Shown: positions 1 through 8,282 of the stretch, piece after piece
Numbering within the stretch: the first letter of the stretch is position 1
Layout: each line of letters begins with the position of its first letter
Assembly: GCF_016909015.1 (NCBI RefSeq)
Contig: NZ_JAFBFA010000037.1
Span: 1 to 55,096 of the forward strand
Source: Gracilibacillus alcaliphilus
Lineage (GTDB): Bacteria; Bacillota; Bacilli; Bacillales; Amphibacillaceae
Direction of reading: 5' to 3'
Length of the DNA: 55,096 bases
Translations under genes and position numbers: made by a program
Notes under the pieces: model-generated
The model's input: the letters and a program-made list of their open reading frames with translations, nothing else
Database searches by the model: none
What the model was told of the DNA's origin: nothing

Positions 1-88
1 ACATCAGGCGATGGGCTTCTTCCTCCATTTCAATGACATTCGTTGTATCCTTTATTAATTCATATAGTTTTGATATAATTAGTTCCAT
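1..88 (-). CDS. ISLre2-family transposase, N-terminal fragment (runs off the window)
   Basis: The frame starts at ATG 88-86 on the minus strand and stays open to the window edge, giving 29 residues that begin MELIISKLYELIKDTT and continue NVIEMEEEAHRLM. A short amphipathic start followed by an acidic EMEEE stretch resembles the N-terminus of ISLre2 (UPF0236) transposases; this is recognition from memory, not an alignment. No strong ribosome binding site lies upstream. The position 119 bases inside a repeat that recurs at the other end of the window supports a mobile-element gene. An unrelated small protein cannot be excluded from so short a fragment. Confidence 0.45.
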   Translation of the reverse strand, partial: MELIISKLYELIKDTTNVIEMEEEAHRLM

Positions 89-206
89 GAGAAGGTCTCT
101 TTCGTAAATGTATTATACCCTGCAAAGCATACATTTTATGATAGAGTACCTTCTCTTTTTTGGCTAGGGGATTTTTTATCACTTTCGAGTATTATTTTAC
201 ACATAC
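1..206 (-). mobile_element. Left insertion-sequence end, ISLre2-like (partial)
   Basis: Bases 113-206 recur in inverted orientation at 55003-55096 with one mismatch (117 against 55092). The match stops sharply at 206, which I take as the outer boundary of the element. A reading frame opening leftward from 88 begins like an ISLre2-family transposase. The element leaves the window on the left, so its full length and other end are not visible. No target duplication could be checked, because each copy shows only one flank. Confidence 0.55.
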
Positions 207-890
207 GCATTGATTTGTATTAGATTAATGAATATTTGATCTGTTTAAGAGGTAAATAAAACTAACATACGCTGCTATGAAAACTTTAACCGCCCTTCTA
301 ATTTTTTTCGCGTGAATCAAACAACTGCTGGGTTTAATGTTCTCGTATAAATGTTAAATAAAAATAACAGGTCGGATATCGGAGATGGGAATAGGGGGAT
401 TTTTATTAAATGTTCACATCGTGTATGCCGTGTAAAACTCAGCATTCCCTGTGTCAGTCCGTTACTCATGTACCATGATATGGATAGCATTATAGCAGCT
501 ACAGGAATAAGATGTAACTATGTACCGCGGAAGCATATAACACAAGAAAGGAAGGATTTATGATTCTACTCTATTTTTATGTATAAGACTGCCCAGAAAG
601 CCTTGAAAATCATGCTAAATGAATAAAGAGTTAAATATTTGAAAAAAATTTTGAAAAAGGACTATACTATTACCAGAATACATGTTAGAATGATACAGTT
701 TCAAAAAGATGAAACTATTAGAAGCGTTAATACGTAGTAAATAGTAAGAATTAACGTTTTCTTAAAATAAATAGAAAAGTTTGTCGAACGGAGAATTATG
801 AGAAAGTAAGTCCCATTTGCACAAAACAGTGACACAATGGTTGTTCACGGTTTGCCAAAGGGAAAATGAAAAGAAAGGTGCGTTGTTAGC
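207..890. other. Intergenic stretch, no gene recognised
   Basis: This 680-base AT-rich stretch lies between the insertion-sequence end and the first complete gene. A 70-codon frame at 351-563 has a composition unlike a protein, no ribosome binding site and no recognisable content, so I do not call it. No riboswitch consensus was recognised upstream of 891, including the c-di-AMP ydaO motif that might be expected near potassium genes. The promoter of the 891 gene must lie here but was not located with confidence. Confidence 0.5.
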
Positions 891-1571
891 ATGAAAAAAG
901 TAAAGAGCTGTATGGACGAAAGCATCCTTGTCTGTGTATACTATGGCCCGAATGGCGAACGTTTAATTAGAAGAGGACATAAATTGGCACAGATTATGGA
1001 TTGCCCTTTATATGTTCTTACAGTCGATCGGTTACCATACGATGAATTTGATCCGGAAAAATCAGAATATGTAGAAAAGTGGAAAGAGCTTTGTGATGAA
1101 CTGGAAGTAGATGAGTTTATTATTCGCGATAATGAGAAACGTCCTTCTGTAAAAGTAATTAAAGAGGTAGCGCATCAGTTAAATATCACACAAATTATTA
1201 TGGGACAAAGCCCGCAAAAACGCTGGGAAGAGATTACCAAAGGTTCCTTTGTCAATGTTCTGTTACGGGAACTAACATTTATCGATCTTCATATTGTATC
1301 TTTAGAAAGAACATTAAAAGGGATAGATGATGTTCCTTACGAGAAAGGTGTGCGCGGCTTTTTGCAAAAAGACGAGGAAGGAATCTATCGTTTAAGCTTT
1401 GCGCGTTCAAAGCATAATTTATATGAAGGTATCTTCTACAAAGAAGTAGGTACCGACTTTAATAATGGTATATTCAAGTTTGTAAATGACCAAGGGAAGG
1501 TAAGCAAGGTACACATTACCGAAGATATATGTACAGGCAAGATAACCGATCCCCCTAACGCAATCAAATAA
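891..1571 (+). CDS. KdpD-type universal stress domain protein
   Basis: The 226-residue protein carries one universal-stress-protein (USP) fold of the kind found in the sensor kinase KdpD. Residues about 8-140 hold the Rossmann-like core (ILVCVYYGPNGERLIRRG, then a nucleotide-loop-like stretch around IIMGQSPQKRW). The remaining ~80 residues are charged and unassigned. There is no KdpD N-terminal ATPase domain, no membrane segment and no kinase domain, and no kdp gene lies nearby. AAGAAAGGTG precedes the ATG. In Firmicutes such free-standing domains are thought to sense nucleotides linked to potassium or stress, but the role here is inference. A strong terminator follows, so the gene appears monocistronic. 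Confidence 0.7.
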   Translation: MKKVKSCMDESILVCVYYGPNGERLIRRGHKLAQIMDCPLYVLTVDRLPYDEFDPEKSEYVEKWKELCDELEVDEFIIRDNEKRPSVKVIKEVAHQLNITQIIMGQSPQKRWEEITKGSFVNVLLRELTFIDLHIVSLERTLKGIDDVPYEKGVRGFLQKDEEGIYRLSFARSKHNLYEGIFYKEVGTDFNNGIFKFVNDQGKVSKVHITEDICTGKITDPPNAIK

Positions 1572-1586
1572 TGAAAAAACAGCAAG

Positions 1587-1620
1587 GCTCCCATTTTTTG
1601 ATGGGAGCTTTCCCTTTTTT
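1587..1620 (+). terminator. Rho-independent terminator of the USP gene
   Basis: A perfect 8-bp stem (GCTCCCAT / ATGGGAGC) with a 6-base loop is followed by TTTCCCTTTTTT, 15 bases after the stop codon. Confidence 0.85.
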
Positions 1621-1992
1621 ATCAGGAATGAAGCTAATTTTTGTGCTGTATTTACTTTATTAATGAAAGATCATGTATTTTATGCTAATCTAGTTTTCAT
1701 ACTAAGCATATGTGGTATGCAGAAAACTGGATGAACGGATCTGTGTAGAGATAGAATAAAGGTATTAGTTGAACCGTTCATAAAGACTCCCGCCTCTGGA
1801 TTCCAGGAGGGGGAAAAAGGTAAAATAGAAAATAAAGCACAACCGCTGTAATGTTTCGCCAAGCTGAGCAGGAAAATGCCCTGCAGATGAAGGTCTCCCT
1901 TTATCAGTGTGTGAACAGCTACAAATATGCTGTTGATGACGAAATCATTTTATATAAAATAACAAAGCAAAAAAGTCATGGAGGTGTAATCA
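1621..1992 (+). other. Leader region of helD, no element recognised
   Basis: These 370 bases between a terminator and helD contain no supported gene. There is an imperfect hairpin around 1790-1812 (CCTCTGG/CCAGGAGG). I looked for T-box, SAM and M-box consensus sequences and saw none. The last bases hold the helD ribosome binding site, TGGAGGTG. Confidence 0.4.
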
Positions 1993-4365
1993 ATGACAGA
2001 AGAAGAAAATAAGCATGAGTGGCAGCAAGAGGAGCAACGGGTGGCAGAAGTAGTCAAAGAGATTGAGAAACGAATTTCTGAGTTAGAAGGCAGAAAAAAA
2101 GGCCTGAAAGAAGATGTCATTGATATTAGACGAGACTTTTGGGAGGATGTTACAGTCAATATTGAAGAAATGGATGACAAGATTGAGACAGAGGCAAGTA
2201 TTAAGCAACAAGCAGAATTCTTGTCTGAGAGAGAGCGCAGCCATGGACAAATCAGTGAACGGATTGATACGTTATTACGTTTAATGGATAAGCCATATTT
2301 TGGCCGGATAGATTTTAAGGATGATGAACACGCTGAGGAACAGGCCATTTATATCGGTTTAGCTTCTGTTTTGGATAAGGACGAGAATGATTTCCTAGTA
2401 TACGACTGGAGGGCGCCAATTTCGAGTATGTATTACGATTTTCCGCCTGGTCCGGCAAATTATGACACCGTAGAAGGAAATATTTCCGGGGAAATAACCT
2501 TAAAACGACAATATATGATTCAACAAGGGCAATTAAAAGGCATGTTCGATACAGGACTGACAATTGGCGACCACTTGCTTCAATCTGTTCTAGGCAATCA
2601 GGCAAGTACAAAAATGAAAAGTATTGTATCCACGATTCAGCGGGAACAAAATCAAATCATTCGTAATGAACGGGCAAAGATACTAATTGTTCAAGGTGTA
2701 GCTGGCAGTGGGAAAACGTCTGCTGCCTTGCAGCGGGTTGCCTACTTACTTTACCGCTATCGAGAGACGCTGACATCCGAACAAATTGTGCTGTTTTCTC
2801 CTAATCCGTTGTTTAACAGCTATGTTGCCACGGTTTTACCTGAATTAGGGGAAGATAATATGCAGCAAATGACGTTTTATCAATATTTGCATCGCCAATT
2901 AGATGACCGATTCCAATTAGAGACACCATTTGAACAAATGGAGTTCTATTTGCAGAAAGAATCGAATGATTACCAGGCTAGGATAGAGGCTATGCATTAT
3001 AAGGCGAGTCTCGATTATAAGCGCCTTGTCGATATTTTCCTGGAAAGGCTGGCACATCAAGGCCTTAAGTTTCGTAACATTTCTTTCCGTGGCGAAACGA
3101 TTATACCAAAAGCAATTATCTCTAAACAATTTTATCAAACAGATGACTCCTTACCGCTTGTAGAACGGATGGAAAAGGTAGCCCATTGGATACTTCAGCA
3201 CATAAAGAAAGTCGAAGCGGAAGAGTTAGAAAAAGATTGGGTGTTAGAGGAAAGTGAACTGCTTGATACAGAAGATTATGTTGATGTTCATCATACATTG
3301 CAGGAAGAAAATAGTTTCACGGAGGATAGCTTTGATGACTTTGATCGAGAAGAGGCTTTGCTGCGAAAACGTGTTATTACTGATAAATTGAGGCCTCTTC
3401 GCAAAAAAATTAAACGATTAGCCTTTGTTGATATATTGCAGACTTTTCGTCAGCTATTTACAGATAATGACTGGGCACAAGATGCCGATTTGATCCTTCC
3501 AAGTCGTTGGGAAGCGATTTGTCAAATAAGTGAGCAATTTCTCCAACGGAAATATTTAACATGGGAAGAAGCACCTGCATTTATTTATTTTCAAAAGAAT
3601 ATATTAGGGTTTAAGGCACAGCGGACGATTCAGCACTTGTTTATTGATGAAGCACAGGATTACACACCATTTCAATTTCATTTGATGAAAAAGATGTTCC
3701 CGGTGAGTCGAATGACCCTGTTGGGAGATATAAATCAAGCGATTTATGCTCATGCCCTTCGAGAAGAATCATTGCTGTCAGACAGGTGGCCGGAAAAACA
3801 TGAACGAATTGTTTTAACCCGAAGCTATCGTTCTACAGCACCAATCGTAGAGTTTACTAAATCATTTGTCGAAAATGGAGAATTAATCGAGCCTTTTGAG
3901 CGGCCGGGCGATAAGCCGCTGTTGATGGAGGTCGAACAACAGAAAATATTAGATCAGAAAATTGTCGAACAAATTAATCAATACTTACAAGAAGGCCATG
4001 AAACCATTGCATTAATTGGGAAGACGATGGCGGAATGCGAAGAATTATACCGGCGCTACCGCCGTTATCTGCAGATGGAGTTAATGACACAATCTGCTCA
4101 TACGTTTGAAAAAGGGATTGTGGTAATCCCAACTTATTTGGCAAAAGGAATTGAATTTGATGCGGTCGTTATTGCTGATGCTTCACACAATAATTATCAA
4201 GGTGAGTTAGAACGACATTTATTCTATACTGCGTGTACCAGAGCAATGCACCAGCTGGCACTTTTTACAGTAGAAGAGCCGACAAAGTTTATTGAAGAGG
4301 TACCACAGTCCCTGTACCGGCGTTTCAAGGTGCATCAAATAACTGCCAAGAAAGGCAAATCATAA
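1993..4365 (+). CDS. helD: RNA polymerase recycling helicase-like ATPase HelD
   Basis: This 790-residue SF1 (UvrD/Rep-like) ATPase matches HelD in length (about 770 in Bacillus subtilis) and layout. HelD is not a conventional DNA helicase: it binds stalled RNA polymerase and prises it from nucleic acid for recycling. Residues ~1-90 are a charged coiled coil, the arm that enters the polymerase secondary channel in known HelD. Walker A is near residue 240 (GVAGSGKTS), Walker B near 550 (LFIDEAQD), and later helicase motifs near 612 (RSYRSTAP), 719 (KGIEFDAV) and 746 (YTACTRA). Start ATG 1993 has TGGAGGTG about 8 bases upstream. The gene stands alone between its leader and the aldo/keto reductase. 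Confidence 0.9.
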   Translation: MTEEENKHEWQQEEQRVAEVVKEIEKRISELEGRKKGLKEDVIDIRRDFWEDVTVNIEEMDDKIETEASIKQQAEFLSERERSHGQISERIDTLLRLMDKPYFGRIDFKDDEHAEEQAIYIGLASVLDKDENDFLVYDWRAPISSMYYDFPPGPANYDTVEGNISGEITLKRQYMIQQGQLKGMFDTGLTIGDHLLQSVLGNQASTKMKSIVSTIQREQNQIIRNERAKILIVQGVAGSGKTSAALQRVAYLLYRYRETLTSEQIVLFSPNPLFNSYVATVLPELGEDNMQQMTFYQYLHRQLDDRFQLETPFEQMEFYLQKESNDYQARIEAMHYKASLDYKRLVDIFLERLAHQGLKFRNISFRGETIIPKAIISKQFYQTDDSLPLVERMEKVAHWILQHIKKVEAEELEKDWVLEESELLDTEDYVDVHHTLQEENSFTEDSFDDFDREEALLRKRVITDKLRPLRKKIKRLAFVDILQTFRQLFTDNDWAQDADLILPSRWEAICQISEQFLQRKYLTWEEAPAFIYFQKNILGFKAQRTIQHLFIDEAQDYTPFQFHLMKKMFPVSRMTLLGDINQAIYAHALREESLLSDRWPEKHERIVLTRSYRSTAPIVEFTKSFVENGELIEPFERPGDKPLLMEVEQQKILDQKIVEQINQYLQEGHETIALIGKTMAECEELYRRYRRYLQMELMTQSAHTFEKGIVVIPTYLAKGIEFDAVVIADASHNNYQGELERHLFYTACTRAMHQLALFTVEEPTKFIEEVPQSLYRRFKVHQITAKKGKS

Positions 4366-4573
4366 AATAGGTTTCAATGTGGTTCCAGAAGGGAATAACA
4401 TACCAAAGTGTGCAATTTATCATGGTGCAAATCGTCGGCTTTCCCTTTTTTGCTGAACTCTGGAAGGTGAAAAGCAGGGATACGGATGACAGCACTTTGA
4501 TAAATTTGCTTGTCATCTGCGGTGAAATTTTTTGCAGATGGATGAATATAAATGAATTAGAGGAGGAAGGAAT

Positions 4574-5413
4574 TTGGTGCTTCATTTACAATCAACAACC
4601 ACGTTACACAATGGAGTCGAAATGCCGCGATTTGGGCTTGGTGTATTTCAAGTAGAAGATGGAGAAGAAGTATATAATTCTGTGAAATGGGCATTAGAAC
4701 ATGGCTACAAAAGCATTGATACTGCTGCTATCTACCGCAACGAAGAAGGGGTAGGCCGAGCTATTAAGGACTCTGGTATTCCTCGTGATGAATTATTCAT
4801 TACCTCTAAGCTTTGGAACAGTGACCAAGGCTATGAGGAGGCATTTCAAGCATATCAAGCCAGTCTGGATAAACTAGGATTGGACTATTTGGATCTATAC
4901 CTCATCCATTGGCCGGTTCCGAAGCAGAATAAATATAAAGAATCGTGGAAGGCAATGGAGGAACTCTATAATGACGGAAAGATTCGTGCAATTGGTGTCA
5001 GTAACTTCAAGGAGCATCATTTAGATGATCTCCTGCAAGAAGCAGCGATTACACCGATGGTTAATCAGGTAGAATACCATCCACACCTGCAGCAAAAAAG
5101 CCTGCATGAGTATTGTAAACAGCATAATATTCAGCTAGAGGCATGGTCTCCGTTAAAACAAGGAGAATTACTGAACGACCCGACTTTAATAGAAATTGCC
5201 GAGCGACATGGTAAATCTACTGCACAGGTGATTTTACGCTGGGATTTACAGCAGGAAGTGATCACGATTCCTAAATCGGTCAAACAACATCGTATTCATG
5301 AAAACGCCGATATCTTTGATTTTGAATTAACAAATGAAGAGATAAAACAAATTGAAGCAATGAATAAAGATGAACGTGTTGGTTCAGACCCAGATGAGAT
5401 GAATAAGTATTAA
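4574..5413 (+). CDS. Aldo/keto reductase, YtbE/YvgN type
   Basis: This 279-residue NADPH-dependent aldo/keto reductase has a single TIM barrel. The catalytic tetrad is visible: D49, Y54, K79 and H112 (contexts SIDTAAIY, TSKLW, LIHWP). The opening LHNGVEMPRFGLGVFQVEDG closely resembles Bacillus YtbE and YvgN, which reduce glyoxal, methylglyoxal and other carbonyls in the cytosol. The start is TTG 4574, seven bases after AGGAGG at 4561-4566; GTG 4577 is the alternative. The 208 bases upstream have no gene. A weak stem-loop and a long hairpin follow. The physiological substrate is not visible from sequence. Confidence 0.85.
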   Translation: MVLHLQSTTTLHNGVEMPRFGLGVFQVEDGEEVYNSVKWALEHGYKSIDTAAIYRNEEGVGRAIKDSGIPRDELFITSKLWNSDQGYEEAFQAYQASLDKLGLDYLDLYLIHWPVPKQNKYKESWKAMEELYNDGKIRAIGVSNFKEHHLDDLLQEAAITPMVNQVEYHPHLQQKSLHEYCKQHNIQLEAWSPLKQGELLNDPTLIEIAERHGKSTAQVILRWDLQQEVITIPKSVKQHRIHENADIFDFELTNEEIKQIEAMNKDERVGSDPDEMNKY

Positions 5414-5510
5414 GCTGGCAAGATCAACTGGAGGAACGGCGGGTTTCGTCTATAGCTTTGCGAATCATCTTTATTTTAAGTTGGATCTGGTAACATAGTT
5501 TAATAAAAAT

Positions 5511-5564
5511 CCTATGATGATAGGTAGAATTTTTTTATCCCACAATTGGAACAGATTGTGGGAT
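5511..5564 (+). terminator. Weak terminator plus perfect 10-bp hairpin
   Basis: CCTAT-GATG-ATAGG at 5511-5524 is followed by TAGAATTTTTTT, a weak terminator for the reductase gene. It runs straight into a second, perfect hairpin (ATCCCACAAT / ATTGTGGGAT, 5537-5564, loop of 8), which lacks a following T-run on either strand and so is probably not itself a terminator. Confidence 0.5.
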
Positions 5565-5683
5565 AAAATAGTTATGGCAAATCAGAGGTATGCTGTAAAG
5601 GAACGCACTTTTAGTCCAATAAGAAAAACTGTTAAGCCGCAATTTTTTATTCTGTGTTTAATATGTTGGGAGAGGGGTGTGCA

Positions 5684-6427
5684 GTGAGAGTTTTTGATGC
5701 CCATTTTCATATTATTGATTTTGATTTTCCGATTTTCGAGAATCAAGGATATACACCGCCAAGCTACATGGTAACAGATTATCAAAATGAAACTGCTGAT
5801 TTGAATGTAGTAGGCGGAGCGGTTGTGTCTGGATCTTTTCAAGGATTTGACCAAGGATATCTATTGAATGCACTTAAACAAATGGGACCCGCATTCTGCG
5901 GTGTTACACAATTGCCCTTTACTGTGACGGATGATGAAATTGTAAGCCTGCATAACAACGGGGTAAGAGCATTACGATTTAATATCAAACGGGGCGGGTC
6001 AGAAGATTTATCAAAGCTTGATTATTTTGCAAGAAGAGTTTACGATTTGGTTGGGTGGCACAGTGAACTTTATGTGGATGCAAAAGAATTATCTGAAATT
6101 GCCTCGACTATTGAAAATTTACCTGCTATTTCAATAGACCATTTAGGATTGTCTGAAGAAGGACTAACGCATTTATTAAAATTAGTGGATAAAGGTATAC
6201 ACGTAAAAGCAACAGGCTTTGGACGTGTGGAATTAAATGTTGAAAATACTTTGAAATCGATCTATGAAACAAATCCTGATGCACTTATGTTTGGCACAGA
6301 TTTGCCATCAACAAGAGCGAAAAGACCTTTCGAATATGAAGATATTGAATTGATTCGACATCTATTTGATGAAAAAGCTACTGATAAAATCCTATATACA
6401 AACGCTCTAAAATGGTATTTTAAGTAG
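5684..6427 (+). CDS. Amidohydrolase-family TIM-barrel hydrolase
   Basis: This small amidohydrolase-2 (COG3618-like) protein has 247 residues from the chosen start. The metal motif HxH lies at the very N-terminus (VFDAHFHIID). A later conserved His appears in ISIDHLGLS and the C-terminal Asp in MFGTDLPS, together forming the usual metal site. I chose GTG 5684, which follows GGGAGAGGGGTG, over the longer frame from GTG 5654, because the family begins a few residues before the HxH motif. The family hydrolyses lactones or amides or decarboxylates acids; the substrate here is unknown. It is probably monocistronic. Confidence 0.75.
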   Translation: MRVFDAHFHIIDFDFPIFENQGYTPPSYMVTDYQNETADLNVVGGAVVSGSFQGFDQGYLLNALKQMGPAFCGVTQLPFTVTDDEIVSLHNNGVRALRFNIKRGGSEDLSKLDYFARRVYDLVGWHSELYVDAKELSEIASTIENLPAISIDHLGLSEEGLTHLLKLVDKGIHVKATGFGRVELNVENTLKSIYETNPDALMFGTDLPSTRAKRPFEYEDIELIRHLFDEKATDKILYTNALKWYFK

Positions 6428-6562
6428 TTTGGTTCCTATTAGATTCAGAATGAGTGAATAAAGTTTTAGAGGCACTTAGACTGTGGTGTTTTTATTTCAA
6501 ATCTCGGATGTTATGTAATGGTAGGAATACACTTATCATAATTATATGGGAGAGGAAATTTA

Positions 6563-7027
6563 ATGAACACAAATCAAGTTACATTTAGAGAAGCAACTAT
6601 ACAAGACCTCGACAGGATTGTGTATATGCTCTCAGACGATGCTTTAGGAAACAAAAGAGAGCTTTATAAACAACCTATGCCAGAAAGTTACATAAAAGCA
6701 TTTCAAGCTATTGACGCTGACCCGAATAATGAATTGATTGTGGCTTGTTATGGTGAAGAGATAATAGGTGTTCAACAGATTACATTTACTCCATTCATTA
6801 CTTACCAAGGAGGATGGAGAGCTACAATTGAAGGTGTTCGCACTGCTTCTTTAGAACGAGGCAAGGGTGTAGGATCTATGCTAATTCGATGGGCAATTCA
6901 ACGTGCCAAAGAGCGAGGCTGTCATATGGTTCAACTAACAACAGATAAAAAAAGACCTGAAGCACTTTCTTTCTATGAAAAATTAGGTTTTCATGCATCG
7001 CATGAAGGATTAAAATTGCATCTATAG
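6563..7027 (+). CDS. GNAT family N-acetyltransferase
   Basis: This 154-residue single-domain GNAT acetyltransferase uses acetyl-CoA to acylate an amine. The acetyl-CoA pyrophosphate loop is visible as RGKGVGSMLIRWAI in the middle of the protein, preceded by the beta4 strand (ATIEGVRTA) and followed by the C-terminal ALSFYEKLGFHASHEG motif. Start ATG 6563 follows GGGAGAGG. The substrate cannot be told from sequence. The gene stands alone, with a 400-base gap downstream. Confidence 0.85.
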   Translation: MNTNQVTFREATIQDLDRIVYMLSDDALGNKRELYKQPMPESYIKAFQAIDADPNNELIVACYGEEIIGVQQITFTPFITYQGGWRATIEGVRTASLERGKGVGSMLIRWAIQRAKERGCHMVQLTTDKKRPEALSFYEKLGFHASHEGLKLHL

Positions 7028-7285
7028 CACAATAATGGTTATTACACTAACAAATGCTAGAACGATCTTCAACAAATGGGCGTGATTATGGAATAACAGT
7101 ATTCAGAAATGATCAAACACGTTTATAAAAGGGGCATCATCAATTAAAATGAAAATCCCCATTTAGATTCTCTTATTTCAAAATGGGGGTGTTGGACAGC
7201 ATTTTTAGTCAGACTCTATTCTGAAAGTTATACTAGGAGCGTCTTTTAATACTAGCAAAGATACGCCGAGTATTTGAGAAAGTAT
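7028..7285. other. Intergenic stretch with a hairpin, no gene
   Basis: No coding frame is supported. A stem CCCCATTT / AAATGGGG (7157-7164 with 7181-7188) has no T-run on the plus strand. The sequence around 7060-7110 looks like decayed intergenic repeat material, but I could not match it to another copy in the window. Confidence 0.35.
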
Positions 7286-7329
7286 AAAAAAGGTGATACT
7301 GCTTTTGTATAACAGGTATCACCTTTTTT
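7286..7329 (-). terminator. Bidirectional terminator at the 3' end of thiW
   Basis: A perfect 14-bp stem with six A's on one side and six T's on the other (7286-7299 with 7316-7329) works in either direction. It lies about 110 bases beyond the thiW stop codon and also closes the gap from the acetyltransferase gene. Confidence 0.8.
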
Positions 7330-7441
7330 GTCTGAAAACCTTGAGATCGATAAAGAACTTTCCCCGATTTTTTCTGTTTTATCGTGATATAAACGCCTTG
7401 ATTATTTCGTTGAGCAAATTATGGTTGATTGGAGTACCAAA

Positions 7442-7942
7442 TTATTTAGTTAGTTGTGCCTGTTTACCAAGTGATGTATGTTTCACCCGTGACAGCAATA
7501 AAATACCAATAATCGCCCCGGTGATGCTGCTTACCAGAAAACCTGGCAGAAAGGCCAATACTCCAACCGATGTTCCCATCAAGAGTTTAGCATAGGGAAC
7601 ACAAAGCAGTGATCCAATAATTCCTGTTCCAACCATTTCTCCAATCCCTGCCGCCCATTTGCGTTTGGTCCACTGATAGAGCAATCCAGCTAATAAGGCG
7701 CCAATCATCCCGCCAGGAAAGGCTAATAATGTACCTAATCCCAGCAAATTTCGTAATAATCCAATAATAAAGGCGATAATGACCGCTGGTATAGGACCAA
7801 GCATCACAGCAGCTATTACGTTGACGGCATGCTGCACCGGATAAGCACGTGCAACCCCCGTTGGAAACCAGAGAAATTGAGAGCCCAGTGTGCCAATTGC
7901 AATCAGTACTGCCATTGTAGTTAATAGGAGTACTCTATTCAT
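7442..7942 (-). CDS. thiW: Thiamine-precursor ECF transporter S component ThiW
   Basis: This 166-residue hydrophobic protein has about five membrane segments and matches ThiW, the substrate-capture subunit of an energy-coupling-factor transporter for the thiazole part of thiamine. The N-terminal LGSQFLWFPTGVARAYPVQHAVNVIAAVMLGP pattern, given here as the stretch after residue ~15, is typical of the family. I chose ATG 7942, which has AAAGGAGG 8 bases upstream, over the longer frame from 7984. The gene follows a promoter, TPP riboswitch and terminator, so it is expressed when thiamine pyrophosphate is low. The shared ECF energising module (EcfA, EcfA', EcfT) is not in this window. Confidence 0.88.
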   Translation of the reverse strand: MNRVLLLTTMAVLIAIGTLGSQFLWFPTGVARAYPVQHAVNVIAAVMLGPIPAVIIAFIIGLLRNLLGLGTLLAFPGGMIGALLAGLLYQWTKRKWAAGIGEMVGTGIIGSLLCVPYAKLLMGTSVGVLAFLPGFLVSSITGAIIGILLLSRVKHTSLGKQAQLTK

Positions 7943-7986
7943 TTGGTTTCCTCCTTTCATTAAAATAACATGCTGGGGAGGCAATG

Positions 7987-8024
7987 AAAAAAGCCAGCTT
8001 CCTCAGCACATTAGAAGTTGGCTT
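7987..8024 (-). terminator. Riboswitch-controlled terminator of thiW
   Basis: On the minus strand, AAGCCAACTTC pairs with GAAGCTGGCTT and is followed by a run of T's. It sits between the TPP aptamer and the thiW ribosome binding site, where a ligand-dependent terminator is expected. Confidence 0.8.
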
Positions 8025-8040
8025 TCGCATAGAAATAAAG

Positions 8041-8140
8041 CTACTTCCCTCCGCTGGTCATCAACCAGATCAGGTTCATAGAGTTAAAAAGCTTCCCAGT
8101 GCTTTTCTCTCAGCCTATACTGATAGGCACCCCTAGTAGT
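8041..8140 (-). promoter_or_regulatory. TPP riboswitch (THI element)
   Basis: Reading the minus strand, the conserved blocks appear in order: GGGGTGCC, GGCTGAGA, then GAACCTGATCTGGTT, ACCAGCG and AGGGAAGTAG. These are the hallmark segments of the thiamine pyrophosphate aptamer. It lies upstream of thiW with a terminator in between. Binding of TPP should favour termination. Confidence 0.95.
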
Positions 8141-8163
8141 ACATGCATATATAATTGTAAGTA

Positions 8164-8191
8164 ATTGTATCAAACCTTGCTGGAAAGTCAA
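8164..8191 (-). promoter_or_regulatory. Sigma-A-type promoter of thiW
   Basis: On the minus strand TTGACT and TACAAT are separated by 16 bases, placing transcription start near 8157, just ahead of the riboswitch. Confidence 0.65.
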
Positions 8192-8282
8192 CAGCTTCTT
8201 TATATAAAGCGAGACTAAACGGGGGGTTAGTTCACCTGCCCTCATTTAGCCTTCTTGGAAATCTAAAGTTTTGAAGCGGGAG

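Noticed and set aside
351..563. A 70-codon frame in the left intergenic region
   Set aside because: No ribosome binding site, Arg/Cys/Ser-rich random-looking composition, no family resemblance.
600..890. A c-di-AMP (ydaO) riboswitch before the KdpD-type gene
   Set aside because: None of the conserved blocks of that motif could be found.
4377..4655. A 92-codon frame overlapping the start of the aldo/keto reductase
   Set aside because: It overlaps the well-supported reductase in another frame and has no ribosome binding site.
5537..5564. Perfect 10-bp hairpin as a terminator
   Set aside because: It is flanked by A's on the downstream side on both strands, so the T-run needed for termination is missing.
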